NCBI GenBank assembly: GCA_024628785.1
Contig: CP102404.1
Location: 558,001-622,000, forward strand
Length of the DNA: 64,000 nucleotides
Source of the DNA: Fusobacteria bacterium ZRK30
Lineage (GTDB): Bacteria > Fusobacteriota > Fusobacteriia > Fusobacteriales > Fusobacteriaceae
Direction: 5' to 3'
The position numbers and the translations under genes are program-made. The notes beneath the pieces were generated by a model. That model was not told where the DNA came from and did not search any database. It worked only from the letters and a program-made list of their open reading frames with translations. Positions 1 through 9,585 of this stretch are shown here, in pieces (the first letter of the stretch is position 1; each line of letters opens with the position of its first letter).

Positions 1-1
1 G

Positions 2-412
2 GTTACTCTTCCTTCAGGGACAGAGTTTACTACAGAAAATCCGAGGGTAAAAACTCTTACTAAGGTCATGGAAAAATTTAACTTTGGGGTAAAAATTCCA
101 AAGGCAAAGAAAAGAGTTAAAGAAAAAGAGATAAAAGTAAGAGTTGGAAGTGTATTCTTCCTAACAGATAAATGGAATGTAAGAGAGGATCAGATAGATA
201 ACCTTAAGAAGATATCGAAGCTCCTTACTGAGTATAGGGGTGGAGTTATTGTGGTAGAAGGAAATGCTGACAGCCGGGCATCGAATAAATATAATGAGAT
301 TTTGGCATTAAAAAGAGCAAAATCTATAGGGAAAGAGTTGGAAAAAATAATGGGGAAAGATATGATTTCTAATGTAAAAATTGTTACAGACCTCTCTGGA
401 GGTGAAAGATAA
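2..412 (+). CDS. OmpA-like domain protein, C-terminal part (5' end outside window)
   Basis: The reading frame is already open at base 2, so this is the last 136 residues of a longer protein. The visible part is an OmpA-like peptidoglycan-binding domain: a beta strand ending in VFFLTDKW, the helix region DQIDNLKKISKLL, a VVEGNADSRAS strand-turn (equivalent to the usual GHTD/GYAD loop) and ALKRAKSIGKEL. Such domains hold outer-membrane or periplasmic proteins to the cell wall. The stop overlaps the next start (TAATG), so the two genes are probably translationally coupled and may form one envelope complex. The internal ATG at 68 has no good ribosome binding site and is not a likely start. What lies upstream, often Ig or DUF11 repeats in such proteins, cannot be seen. 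Confidence 0.75.
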   Translation, partial: VTLPSGTEFTTENPRVKTLTKVMEKFNFGVKIPKAKKRVKEKEIKVRVGSVFFLTDKWNVREDQIDNLKKISKLLTEYRGGVIVVEGNADSRASNKYNEILALKRAKSIGKELEKIMGKDMISNVKIVTDLSGGER

Positions 413-3400
413 TGAGTAAAAATAGAATATTTATGACTATTATCTTTCTTATGTTATTGGGAGTAGATGCTTTAGGTGAAAAAGTTGTTTCTACACAGGG
501 AGATTTTGAGGAATCTCCCGCTGAAAAACAACAGCCATATAGTGTGGAATTAATCTCAAATGGTGAGGAAAAGCCATTGGTTGAAAACAATACTTTTGAA
601 GGTATGAAGCAGAACAGAAGAACAGATGTGATATACAGAAACAGGATAAAGCTTGAAAATAATAAGGGGCTTTTATGGGCTGTTGTAGATCCGGTGACAA
701 TATCTCCTAAGCTGAATATTACTTCTGAAAGGGGAGAAATAGTTCCGGGGATGGAAAGCTGGTTTAAAATTTATACTAACTATAGTGAATTTATAAAAAA
801 ATGGGAAATAGAGATATATAAAAGAGGTGAAGATACACCCTTTGTAAATCTTAATGGAACAGATATTGATTTTTCTAAAAAAATCTTATGGACTCCTCCT
901 AAGGAATTTTTTCCCGGGGATGAGATCGAATACAGGGTTAAAGTCTGGGATGGTCAGGGTAATTTTGATGAGACTTCATTGAAATCTATGGAAGTTGTTA
1001 CAAAAGAAAGATGGGAAAAGAATACTCCAACAGATGAAAAAGGGAAGAGGAAGAAAGAGGGAGGAGAAATTTATGGTAGAAGTTCCCTCCTCATTCATAA
1101 TATTCCTCTAGATGCTGCCAAGGTAAGGTTTTATGGTCGTGATTTTGATGAAGATATGAAACTTTACTTGGGGAAAAAAGAGATTCCTGTTGATAAATAT
1201 GGGAAATTTGCCTTTGAAGAACATTTTTCACCGGGAACTCATATATTGGATCTTAGAATTATAGAAAAAAAAGAAGTATTTAACTATCCATTGGAAATAG
1301 AGGTCCCTGATAAATATAATTTTATTGTGGGAATTGCCGATGTAAAGAGTGGGAAATATGATGTTTCCGGAAACGATGAGATCCTTTCAAAGGATTATCA
1401 TTACGATGAATCTTTTTATACAGACGGTAGGGTAGCTTTTTATTCTAAAAACAGATATAAAAAGTATCTCCTTACTGCCCATATGGATACCAGAGAGGAA
1501 GAACTGAAAAATATATTCAGCAATTTGGATGAAAGGGATAATAGAAGTGTCTTCAGGGATATGCAGAGGGATATGTATTATACAACTTATGGGGATGAAT
1601 CTACAACTTATAGTGATGTAAATACACAGGGGAAACTTTATTTAAAGTTAGAGTGGGATAAAAATAACTTTATATGGGGGAACTATAATACCGGATTTAC
1701 GGGAACCGAATTTGCCAACTATAATAGAAGTCTTTATGGGGCAAAATTAGATTTGAGAAGCAGAAAAAGTACTTCATGGGGAGAGGATAAAAACAGTTTA
1801 AAAGCCTTTATCTCTCAGCCTGGGACAATATTTGCCCATGATTCATTTTTAGGAACTGGGGGAAGTCTTTACTACCTGAAACATACAGATATGGTAGTAG
1901 GAAGTGAAAAAGTCTGGGTGGAGATAAAAGATAAAAAGACCGGATTAGTAGTGGAAAACCTATACCTTACAGGGGGAGAAGACTATGAAATAGAATATTT
2001 CCAGGGAAGGATAATTCTTTCAAGACCCCTTATGCAAATAGTAAAGGATGAACAGGATGGCTCCATAATAAAAGGTGATCCTTTAGACGGGAAGGAAGCT
2101 TATCTAAGAACTGATTATGAATTTTATCCTACAGGAATAGTTGATGATGATCTTTCTGGCGGAATAAGAGGGGGGACTTGGATTAATGAAGGTGTTTATA
2201 CAGGAGGAACCTATGTAGAAGGAAATGACAATAATTTAGATTATACCCTCAAGGAAGCCGACATGATTTTCAGAAAAACTAAAGATACTTTTTTGAGATT
2301 GGAAATAGCAGAGAGTGAAGGACGGGAATCCGGAAGCAAGTTCTATTCCGATGATGGAGGACTTTCCTTTAGAGAAATAAAAGAAAATGAAAAAAATCAA
2401 AGCGGAAAAGCTTACTCAGTGAAGGGGAAAACAAGATTATCAGATCTTAATGAAGGTCTCAGTGATAATATACTTGCTGAAGGTTGGTACAGAAAAAAAG
2501 AAAAAGGATTTTCAACTTCAAATCTCGAAGATGACCGGGAAGAGCTAAATTTTGGAACTAAGGCCAGCTATAAATATTCTAAGAAACTGAAATTGAAATT
2601 TTATTATGATTATTCAGAAGCTGTTACTGACGAAAAAGACGTTGAAGAAAATTTAGGAGCAGCAGCTTACTATAGATATAAAAAACTTCTTTTAAGTACA
2701 GAACTTAAGGGAAACCATGAAGAGGATACAGATGAAAAGGGAGACGGATTTCTTGGAGGAATTAGGGGAGAATATTTCTTTACTCCTTCTACCTCTCTGT
2801 ATACAGCTCTCCAGGGGACCCTCTATAAAGATGGAGATTATGAAACAAATGATATGATAACCCTAGGTGGAAAAACAAAGTTAGGGGATAAATTGAGAGT
2901 TGATTTAGAGTCGAGCCAGGGATCTAGAGGAGACTCTGTTCAGGCAGGGTTGGACTATTCCTTTGGACAAAATCACGATATGTATGTGAACTACCTTTTA
3001 TCTGAAGACGAAGGTGAAAGGGGAAGAAGTATCACATTTGGACAAAAAGCTAAGATGGGCGAAAGATATAATGTCTATCAGGAAAATCAATTTGTTAATA
3101 GTGATTCAGATGGAAGCGGATTAATCCAAAGTTATGGACTAGACTTTGATGCTACAGAAAAACTCAGGACAGGAATCTCCTACCAGCAGGGAGATCTCGA
3201 TAAAGAAGATGATGTAATAAGAAGGCGTAGTGTAAGTCTTTTTTCATCCTATGATGCCAGAGTGATCTTCTTAAGAAATAAATTGGAATATAGGAGAGAT
3301 AAAGGCCAGGATGAAAAGAAACATCAGTGGCTTACAGCCAATAGATTGAAGTATGTTTTCAACAATGAATGGACACTTCAAGGTAAAGGAAATCTATCCT

Positions 3401-3942
3401 ATACACAAGATGAAATTTCTAATAAAAATGATGCAAAATTTGCTGAACTCAGTATTGGTGCAGCCTACAGACCTGTATGGAGTGACAGACTAAATATAAT
3501 CAGTAAATACACTTATTTATACGATCTTCCAAGTGAAGGACAGGATGACTCTGTTAACGATGAAAAAGCACATATTTTTGCTGTGGAAGAGATATATGAT
3601 ATCAATGAAAAATGGAGTTTAGGAGGAAAAGCAGCCTATAAAAAATCTATGCTCAGAGAGGGCAGAGATGATGGAGACTGGTTTAGTAACTCCACTGAAC
3701 TCTATGCTGTAAAAGGCCTATATCATATTATTAAAAAATGGGATCTTATGGGAGAATACCACTGGCTTATTTCCAGAGATGCAGAGGATATGTCAGAGGG
3801 ATGTCTTGTTTCCGTTCAATACCATGTCAATAATAATATGAAGGTAGGAGTAGGATATAACTTTACTTCCTTTGATGATGATCTGACAAAGAGGGATTAT
3901 GATGCAAAGGGATGGTTTATAAACTTTATAGGAAAACTTTAA
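412..3942 (+). CDS. large exported protein with N-terminal Ig-like part and C-terminal outer-membrane barrel
   Basis: 1176 residues. The N-terminus has a signal peptide (MSKNRIFMTIIFLMLLGVDA, likely cut after ALG). Residues about 95-330 look like beta-sandwich modules. Around residues 480-560 there is a conserved-looking stretch of the type GSEKVWVEIKDKKTG...DYEIEYFQGRIILSRPL, which is seen in large surface proteins next to OmpA-domain proteins. From about residue 600 to the end come many alternating aromatic/charged strands separated by acidic turns (KLKLKFYYDYS, SLYTALQGTLY, DMYVNYLLSED and so on), ending GWFINFIGKL; this is a typical large outer-membrane barrel. Substrate and function are unknown. 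It is coupled to the preceding OmpA-domain gene by TAATG overlap and followed by a strong terminator. Assignment as an outer-membrane protein is firm; anything more specific is not. Confidence 0.7.
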   Translation: MSKNRIFMTIIFLMLLGVDALGEKVVSTQGDFEESPAEKQQPYSVELISNGEEKPLVENNTFEGMKQNRRTDVIYRNRIKLENNKGLLWAVVDPVTISPKLNITSERGEIVPGMESWFKIYTNYSEFIKKWEIEIYKRGEDTPFVNLNGTDIDFSKKILWTPPKEFFPGDEIEYRVKVWDGQGNFDETSLKSMEVVTKERWEKNTPTDEKGKRKKEGGEIYGRSSLLIHNIPLDAAKVRFYGRDFDEDMKLYLGKKEIPVDKYGKFAFEEHFSPGTHILDLRIIEKKEVFNYPLEIEVPDKYNFIVGIADVKSGKYDVSGNDEILSKDYHYDESFYTDGRVAFYSKNRYKKYLLTAHMDTREEELKNIFSNLDERDNRSVFRDMQRDMYYTTYGDESTTYSDVNTQGKLYLKLEWDKNNFIWGNYNTGFTGTEFANYNRSLYGAKLDLRSRKSTSWGEDKNSLKAFISQPGTIFAHDSFLGTGGSLYYLKHTDMVVGSEKVWVEIKDKKTGLVVENLYLTGGEDYEIEYFQGRIILSRPLMQIVKDEQDGSIIKGDPLDGKEAYLRTDYEFYPTGIVDDDLSGGIRGGTWINEGVYTGGTYVEGNDNNLDYTLKEADMIFRKTKDTFLRLEIAESEGRESGSKFYSDDGGLSFREIKENEKNQSGKAYSVKGKTRLSDLNEGLSDNILAEGWYRKKEKGFSTSNLEDDREELNFGTKASYKYSKKLKLKFYYDYSEAVTDEKDVEENLGAAAYYRYKKLLLSTELKGNHEEDTDEKGDGFLGGIRGEYFFTPSTSLYTALQGTLYKDGDYETNDMITLGGKTKLGDKLRVDLESSQGSRGDSVQAGLDYSFGQNHDMYVNYLLSEDEGERGRSITFGQKAKMGERYNVYQENQFVNSDSDGSGLIQSYGLDFDATEKLRTGISYQQGDLDKEDDVIRRRSVSLFSSYDARVIFLRNKLEYRRDKGQDEKKHQWLTANRLKYVFNNEWTLQGKGNLSYTQDEISNKNDAKFAELSIGAAYRPVWSDRLNIISKYTYLYDLPSEGQDDSVNDEKAHIFAVEEIYDINEKWSLGGKAAYKKSMLREGRDDGDWFSNSTELYAVKGLYHIIKKWDLMGEYHWLISRDAEDMSEGCLVSVQYHVNNNMKVGVGYNFTSFDDDLTKRDYDAKGWFINFIGKL

Positions 3943-3972
3943 AAAAAGGAGGAGCTCAGCTCCTCCTTTTTG
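3942..3972. terminator. bidirectional intrinsic terminator
   Basis: Inverted repeat GGAGGAG (3948-3954) / CTCCTCC (3960-3966), flanked by an A-tract on the left and a T-tract on the right. It serves the barrel gene and the convergent hutG. Confidence 0.85.
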
Positions 3973-3980
3973 GTATTGTA

Positions 3981-5027
3981 TTATTTTTCTTCCACTTTTA
4001 ATGAAAATCTGCCTAAATTATCTGTTATCTCAAAGATCAAAATAGCAGCTAGTTTAGAAGTGATATTTCCAGAATCATACCTTGGAGATACTTCGGCTAT
4101 ATCAAAGGTAACTGTTTTTCCAGTTCCTGCAATATGTCTTATGAGCTCCCTTCCTGATTTTGGGTGGATTCCAAAGGGCTGAGGGGCACTTACTCCAGGA
4201 GCATAGGCAGATGAAAATACATCTGTGCAGACACTTACATATATATGGTCATTTTCCTCTATAAACATATTTAATTTATTTTTTACTTCTAATTCCTTAT
4301 AGTCATTGATATCCCGGGCTAAAATATATTTAACTCCAAATTTATCTGCTGTTTTGAAGAGGGACCTTGTATTTCCATATTTTTGAATCCCTAACACAAA
4401 GTAAGAAAAATCTAATTCTCTCTCTTTACACTGATCAGCGATTTGTAAAAACATGGTACCAGAACTGGTTTGTTCTTCATATGGTCTCATGTCAAAATGT
4501 GCATCGAAGTTGATTATCCCAATTTTTGGTTTCTTTTGATATCTAGAGACTACATCTAGGAGACCATTATAAGTACCGAAAGCTACTTCATGTCCCCCTC
4601 CTAAAACTATTGGAAACATCCCTAAGGCTATTATCTTAGATACTGCAGTAGATAGAGCTTTTTGAGCACCTTCAAGATCTTCATCGATACAGAATATATT
4701 TCCGGCATCGTAGAGGGTTACATCTTCTCTGGTTTTAGGGAAGTTACACATCTCGCGACGAATAGCATTTGGACCTTCTGCAGCTCCTACATTTCCCTTA
4801 TTTCTTTCTACCCCTTCATCACTGGAAAAACCAATGAAACAGACTGCGTTTTCAAATTTAAGATCCTCTAAGTTCTCTTCTAAGTCAATAACTTGAATGT
4901 TCTGATGCCATCTGAGGGAATCGTGATCCTCACCGTCGATTCTACCTTTCCATACATTTTTTTTTACCCTTCGGTAATTTCTAAAAAACTCTTTATTTAT
5001 ATACTTATATTTCTTTAAAAATTCCAA
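3981..5027 (-). CDS. hutG: formimidoylglutamase (arginase/agmatinase family)
   Basis: 348 residues, arginase fold. It would hydrolyse N-formimino-L-glutamate to glutamate and formamide, the last step of the short histidine degradation pathway, in the cytoplasm with a binuclear Mn centre. Metal-ligand motifs are visible in order: GGGHEVAFG, NFDAHFDMRP (DxHxD) and SVCTDVFSSAYAPG (the SxDxDxxDP-type motif, here in the divergent form typical of HutG). The neighbouring hutH and hutU make hutG much more likely than arginase or agmatinase. The start is TTG at 5027, with AGGGGGA a few bases upstream. It is divergent from hutH across 344 bases. hutI (imidazolonepropionase) is not in the window, so the pathway is completed elsewhere. 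Confidence 0.85.
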   Translation of the reverse strand: MEFLKKYKYINKEFFRNYRRVKKNVWKGRIDGEDHDSLRWHQNIQVIDLEENLEDLKFENAVCFIGFSSDEGVERNKGNVGAAEGPNAIRREMCNFPKTREDVTLYDAGNIFCIDEDLEGAQKALSTAVSKIIALGMFPIVLGGGHEVAFGTYNGLLDVVSRYQKKPKIGIINFDAHFDMRPYEEQTSSGTMFLQIADQCKERELDFSYFVLGIQKYGNTRSLFKTADKFGVKYILARDINDYKELEVKNKLNMFIEENDHIYVSVCTDVFSSAYAPGVSAPQPFGIHPKSGRELIRHIAGTGKTVTFDIAEVSPRYDSGNITSKLAAILIFEITDNLGRFSLKVEEK

Positions 5028-5371
5028 TTTTTCTTCCCCCTAATCGCCTGGAGCGAATTTTTTTTATTATCTAGGAAATTATACCCCCAAGGGGCATCAC
5101 CAAAAACCATTACTTTACAACATAAACATAGGGTTTTAAGATAAAATAAAAATTATAAAAACCTAAATTTTACTTGTTTAGACCTAGTATTACGTTGTTT
5201 TTTTACATAAGTTTCTAACAAAAGTTTACTCCATTTTTCATGAAAAATCAATTTTTACTGACATATTTATACTCTATACAATAGAAATCGTATTACTTTA
5301 GTACTATTCGGTTGACTTTCACATCTAAATAGAGTAATAAAATAGTAGCAAAGAAATATGAGGAGGGAAAA
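5028..5371. other. hutG-hutH divergent intergenic region
   Basis: 344 bases without a gene. It holds the ribosome binding sites of both genes, a short C5-AA-G4 inverted repeat (5084-5094), a weak match to the palindrome-plus-T-tract motif found upstream of tnaA and bioA (5184-5198) and, close to hutH, a promoter embedded in inverted repeats (see separate entry). No RNA gene or riboswitch was recognised. Confidence 0.6.
5292..5347 (+). promoter_or_regulatory. hutH promoter with overlapping inverted repeats
   Basis: -35 TTGACT (5312-5317), 17-base spacer, -10 TAATAA (5335-5340). Two nested inverted repeats frame it: ATTACT (5292-5297) plus CTATT (5304-5308) against AATAG plus AGTAAT (5328-5338), and TACTATT (5302-5308) against AATAGTA (5341-5347). 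The position over the promoter suggests a repressor operator; which regulator binds is unknown. Confidence 0.55.
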
Positions 5372-6904
5372 ATGTCAAAGATACTAATTGATAATCAAAA
5401 ATTATCCATAGAGGATATAGTAAATGTAGCTAGGTTTAACTTCAAGGTGAAATTAGGTAATGGTGCAAAAGATAGAATCAATACAGCCCGAGCTGTGGTA
5501 GATAAATTTGTTGCTGAAGAGAGAGTGTCATATGGTATCACAACTGGGTTTGGTAAATTTTCTGATGTAGTTATCTCAAAGGAAGAGACAAATGATCTTC
5601 AGAGAAATCTTATTATAAGTCATGCTTGCGGGGTAGGAGAGCCCTTTGCAGAAGAGATTGTAAGAGCCATGATGGTCCTTCGTGTAAACTCATTGACAAA
5701 GGGGAATTCTGGTATCAGACTATTAACTGTGGAAAAATTAATTGAACTTTTAAATAAAGAGGTACACCCGGTAGTACCTGAAAAGGGATCTCTGGGAGCT
5801 TCAGGAGACTTGGCTCCATTATCTCACATGGTATTAACAATGCTTGGATTAGGAGAAGCTTTCTATAAGGGTGAAAGGATGGATAGTATTAAAGCTCTTG
5901 AACTGGCAGGAATAGAACCATTGCCATACTTGACTTCTAAAGAGGGATTAGCTTTAATCAACGGGACTCAGGCTATGACAGCTGTAGGAGTTTTGACTAT
6001 CTATGACGCATTAAATTTAGCTAAGATAGCTGATATTGCAGGAGCATTGACTATGGAAGCTCTTACAGGAATTAAATGTGCATTAGACCCTAGGGTACAC
6101 GAGATAAGAGGTCACAGCGGTCAGATAGATACGGCTAAAAACCTTATAAACTTAATAGACGGAAGTAAGATGATTACTAAACAGGGAGACTTAAGGGTTC
6201 AAGATGCATATGCTCTTAGGTGTATGCCGCAAATTCACGGAGCAAGTAAGGATGCACTAAGATTTATAAAGGAAAGAATAGAGATAGAGGTAAACGCTGT
6301 GACAGATAACCCGTTGATCTTCCCTGAAACAGAGGAAGCTATCTCAGCAGGAAACTTTCATGGACAGCCTATGGCACTGCCACTGGATTATATGGGAATA
6401 GCATTGGCAGAATTAGCCAATGTTTCTGAGAGAAGACTGGAAAGACTGGTAAATCCTGCATTAAGTAACGGATTGCCTGCATTTTTAACAAAATATGGAG
6501 GAGTACACTCTGGATTTATGATTGTACAATATAGTGCTGCATCAGTGGTATCAGAAAACAAAGTATTAGCACATCCTGCTTCGGTAGACTCTATACCATC
6601 TTCTGCAAACCAAGAGGATCATGTATCTATGGGAACAATTGCAGGTAGAAAAGCCAGAGATATTATGAAAAATGCAAGAAATGTAATAGCTATGGAGATA
6701 TTAGGAGCTTGTCAGGCAATAGATCTTAGAGAGGAAAACTTCTTAGGAAAAGGAACTGAAATTGCTTATAACTTTATCAGGGAAGATGTGAAGTTTATTG
6801 ATGAAGATGTAGTGATGTATAAATATATAAATAAGTGTTATGAGCTGATTTCTAGCAAAGAGATTATAGATAGAGTAGAGGGAGTAGTAGGAAAACTACT
6901 ATAG
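5372..6904 (+). CDS. hutH: histidine ammonia-lyase
   Basis: 510 residues, normal for the family. It deaminates L-histidine to urocanate plus ammonia, the first step of histidine catabolism. The Ala-Ser-Gly triad that cyclises to the MIO electrophile is at residues 143-145 in GSLGASGDLAPLSHM. Other family landmarks are YGITTGFG near the N-terminus, NGTQAMTA, the QDAYALRCMPQIHGA segment and SSANQEDHVSMG. The start is ATG after GAGGAGGG. The gene is followed 54 bases later by hutU with its own AAGGAG site, so the two form an operon, apparently driven by the promoter at 5312-5340. Tyrosine ammonia-lyase or aminomutase is an alternative for MIO enzymes, but the hut context rules for HutH. Confidence 0.93.
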   Translation: MSKILIDNQKLSIEDIVNVARFNFKVKLGNGAKDRINTARAVVDKFVAEERVSYGITTGFGKFSDVVISKEETNDLQRNLIISHACGVGEPFAEEIVRAMMVLRVNSLTKGNSGIRLLTVEKLIELLNKEVHPVVPEKGSLGASGDLAPLSHMVLTMLGLGEAFYKGERMDSIKALELAGIEPLPYLTSKEGLALINGTQAMTAVGVLTIYDALNLAKIADIAGALTMEALTGIKCALDPRVHEIRGHSGQIDTAKNLINLIDGSKMITKQGDLRVQDAYALRCMPQIHGASKDALRFIKERIEIEVNAVTDNPLIFPETEEAISAGNFHGQPMALPLDYMGIALAELANVSERRLERLVNPALSNGLPAFLTKYGGVHSGFMIVQYSAASVVSENKVLAHPASVDSIPSSANQEDHVSMGTIAGRKARDIMKNARNVIAMEILGACQAIDLREENFLGKGTEIAYNFIREDVKFIDEDVVMYKYINKCYELISSKEIIDRVEGVVGKLL

Positions 6905-6958
6905 TTTTAGAAAAATCAAGGATTAAAAATTTATAACTAATAAAAGGAGATAATCATA

Positions 6959-8983
6959 ATGTTTACAAATAACGATATAAAAGATGCAATGACTATAAAA
7001 TTAACTGATATACCAAAGGAAACTCCTAAATTTGATTCTAAATACAGGAGAGCTCCTAAAAGAGATCTTACATTGTCTCAAGATGAAGTGGAATTAGCTA
7101 TAAAAAATGCATTGAGGTATATACCGGAAGAATTTCATGCTGAACTGGCTCCTGAATTTTTAGAGGAACTATATGAAACTGGAAGGATTTACGGGTATAG
7201 ATTTAGACCAGAAGGAAGGTTATCTGGGAAATCTATAGATGAATATAAAGGTAAGTGTATGGAAGGTAAAGCATTTCAAGTAATGATGGATAATAACTTA
7301 GATTTTGATATCTGCTTATATCCATATGAATTGGTAACTTATGGGGAAACAGGGCAGGTATGCCAAAACTGGATGCAATACCAATTGATTAAAAGATATT
7401 TAGAGGAATTAACTCAAGATCAGACACTGGTGATACAATCAGGGCATCCAATGGGATTATTCAGATCACACCCTTCTGCACCTAGAACTATTATTACAAA
7501 TGCACTTATGGTAGGGATGTTTGATGACGATGAAAACTATATCAGAGCAGCTGCATTAGGAGTTGCAAACTATGGTCAAATGACTGCCGGTGGATGGATG
7601 TATATCGGACCGCAAGGGATAGTTCACGGGACTTATTCTACCATCTTAAATGCAGGTAGATTATTCTTAGGAGTACCTCAGGATGGAGATTTAAAAGGTA
7701 AACTATTTGTAACTTCTGGATTAGGAGGAATGTCAGGAGCCCAGGGTAAAGCTGTTGAGATTGCAAATGGTGTAGGAATAATTGCAGAGGTAGATTATTC
7801 AAGGATAGAAACCAGACATTCACAAGGATGGGTATCTAGTATAGCTCGTTCTCCAAAGGAAGCCTTTGACCAGGTACAGGATTATTTTAAAGCAGAAAAA
7901 CCTGCTGCAATAGCATTTCATGGAAATATCGTGGACTTACTCGAGTATGCAGCAGATAACAATATAAATATAGATCTACTTTCTGACCAGACTTCTTGTC
8001 ATGCAGTCTATGACGGTGGATATTGTCCGCAAGGGATCACTTTTGAGGAAAGAACTAGACTATTAGCAGAGGATAAAGACAAATTTATAGAATTGGTAAA
8101 CAGAACACTGGTTAGTCATTATAATGTAATTAAAAAACTTACAGACAAGGGAACTTATTTCTTTGATTATGGAAATGCTTTCTTAAAATCTGTCTATGAT
8201 GCCGGTGTAAAAGAGATCTCTAAAAATGGTAGAGATGATAAAGGTGGATTTATCTACCCTTCTTACGTAGAAGATGTATTGGGGCCTGAATTATTTGATT
8301 ATGGATATGGACCATTTAGATGGGTCTGCCTAAGCGGTAAAAAAGAAGATCTATTAAAAACAGATGCAGCTGCTATGAGTTGTATCGATCCTAATAGAAG
8401 ATATCAGGATAGAGATAACTATATCTGGGTGAGAGATGCTGATAAAAATGGATTAGTAGTAGGAACTCAAGCCAGAATCTTATACCAGGATGCCATGGGA
8501 AGAACCAATATTGCACTGAAATTTAATGAGATGGTAAGAAATGGAGAGGTTGGTCCTATCATGCTTGGACGTGACCATCATGATGTTTCAGGAACAGATT
8601 CACCATTTAGAGAAACTTCTAATATCAAGGATGGATCAAATATAATGGCAGATATGGCTACCCATTGTTTTGCCGGAAATGCAGCTCGTGGAATGAGTCT
8701 TATTGCTCTTCACAATGGTGGTGGAGTAGGTATAGGTAAATCTATCAACGGTGGATTTGGAATGGTATTAGACGGCTCTAAGAGAGTCGACGACATCTTG
8801 TATCAGGCTATGCCATGGGATGTAATGGGAGGAGTTGCCAGACGTGCCTGGGCTAGAAATAAGAACTCTATCACTACATCTATGGAATATAATAAAAATA
8901 ATGCAGGAACAGATCATATTACCCTGCCTTATATTCCAAGTGAAGATTTGATTAAAAATTTAGTAGCCAAGAAATTTAACTAG
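6959..8983 (+). CDS. hutU: urocanate hydratase
   Basis: 674 residues; the long form of urocanase (many bacterial HutU are about 550). It converts urocanate to 4-imidazolone-5-propionate using a tightly bound NAD. Recognisable segments are GWMYIGPQGIVHGT, the Gly-rich TSGLGGMSGAQGKA nucleotide-binding region, EVDYSRIETRHSQGW, SDQTSCHAVYDGGYCPQG, ALHNGGGVGIGKSINGG and LGRDHHDVSGTDSPFRET. It follows hutH in the same operon and is closed by a strong terminator. hutG, on the opposite strand, supplies the last step. Confidence 0.93.
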   Translation: MFTNNDIKDAMTIKLTDIPKETPKFDSKYRRAPKRDLTLSQDEVELAIKNALRYIPEEFHAELAPEFLEELYETGRIYGYRFRPEGRLSGKSIDEYKGKCMEGKAFQVMMDNNLDFDICLYPYELVTYGETGQVCQNWMQYQLIKRYLEELTQDQTLVIQSGHPMGLFRSHPSAPRTIITNALMVGMFDDDENYIRAAALGVANYGQMTAGGWMYIGPQGIVHGTYSTILNAGRLFLGVPQDGDLKGKLFVTSGLGGMSGAQGKAVEIANGVGIIAEVDYSRIETRHSQGWVSSIARSPKEAFDQVQDYFKAEKPAAIAFHGNIVDLLEYAADNNINIDLLSDQTSCHAVYDGGYCPQGITFEERTRLLAEDKDKFIELVNRTLVSHYNVIKKLTDKGTYFFDYGNAFLKSVYDAGVKEISKNGRDDKGGFIYPSYVEDVLGPELFDYGYGPFRWVCLSGKKEDLLKTDAAAMSCIDPNRRYQDRDNYIWVRDADKNGLVVGTQARILYQDAMGRTNIALKFNEMVRNGEVGPIMLGRDHHDVSGTDSPFRETSNIKDGSNIMADMATHCFAGNAARGMSLIALHNGGGVGIGKSINGGFGMVLDGSKRVDDILYQAMPWDVMGGVARRAWARNKNSITTSMEYNKNNAGTDHITLPYIPSEDLIKNLVAKKFN

Positions 8984-9041
8984 GTTTTTTTATCCTTTAT
9001 TGTCCTAAGGGGCTAGGATGAAACATTAATTTTAATAATAT

Positions 9042-9081
9042 AAAAGAGGTAGATTTCAGTGAAATCTACCTCTTTTTAGGT
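9042..9081 (+). terminator. terminator of hutH-hutU
   Basis: Perfect 16-base inverted repeat (9042-9057 / 9061-9076) with loop AGT, ending in a T-run. The left arm contains AAAAGAGGTAGATTTC. Confidence 0.9.
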
Positions 9082-9519
9082 GGGAAAAAATGTTCTTGCT
9101 AGGAAATTTCACTCTCTCGTAGAGAAAAAAACTCTTTTTTATTCTCAGCCTTGATTTCTCTCGATTCATGAGTGCGAAAAATTTACTTTTAATAAAAGTA
9201 GATTTTACGATGTGAAGGGAGGAAGCTAGGAGGAGGATAATCAAAACTTTTCTTTGTCACAGATTACACAGAATTTTGAAATTTTTTTAACCTTTTATTT
9301 TGAAATTTATAGTCGTTGAGTTTCACTCTTTAATTTTAAAGGCGATACTGCTTTTACATTAATTATTCTACTAAGAGTGATATACAGATTAAGTTCCACA
9401 GTGAAATGAGGATTGTAGCCCATAATCCTTATTGGCGTTTTCTCTAGTATTAGAGAAAACTATAGCGATTCTTTCAAAGAAAAAATATCCAAAGAATCTA
9501 AGGATCACAATATTTTTAA
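9082..9519. other. gene-free stretch with several stem-loops
   Basis: No credible reading frame. It contains short inverted repeats: TACTTTT...AAAAGTA near 9181-9200; AGGATT (9409-9414) / AATCCT (9424-9429); a perfect 10-base arm pair GTTTTCTCTA (9437-9446) / TAGAGAAAAC (9451-9460); and GATTCTTT (9467-9474) / AAAGAATC (9491-9498). The last three follow each other within about 90 bases. It could be a small structured RNA or decayed sequence; no known RNA family was recognised. Confidence 0.4.
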
Positions 9520-9548
9520 TTGACAAAAGAAAGGATAACTAGTATATT
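9520..9548 (+). promoter_or_regulatory. consensus promoter of the ABC-F leader
   Basis: -35 TTGACA (9520-9525), 17-base spacer, -10 TATATT (9543-9548). It lies 38 bases upstream of the leader-peptide ATG. Confidence 0.75.
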
Positions 9549-9585
9549 GAAAAAGTTACAAGAATATGACGGAGGTGATTTAAAT

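Noticed and set aside
5084-5094. C5-AA-G4 inverted repeat as terminator or operator
   Set aside because: A loop of two bases is too short for a hairpin and there is no T-run; no known site matches.
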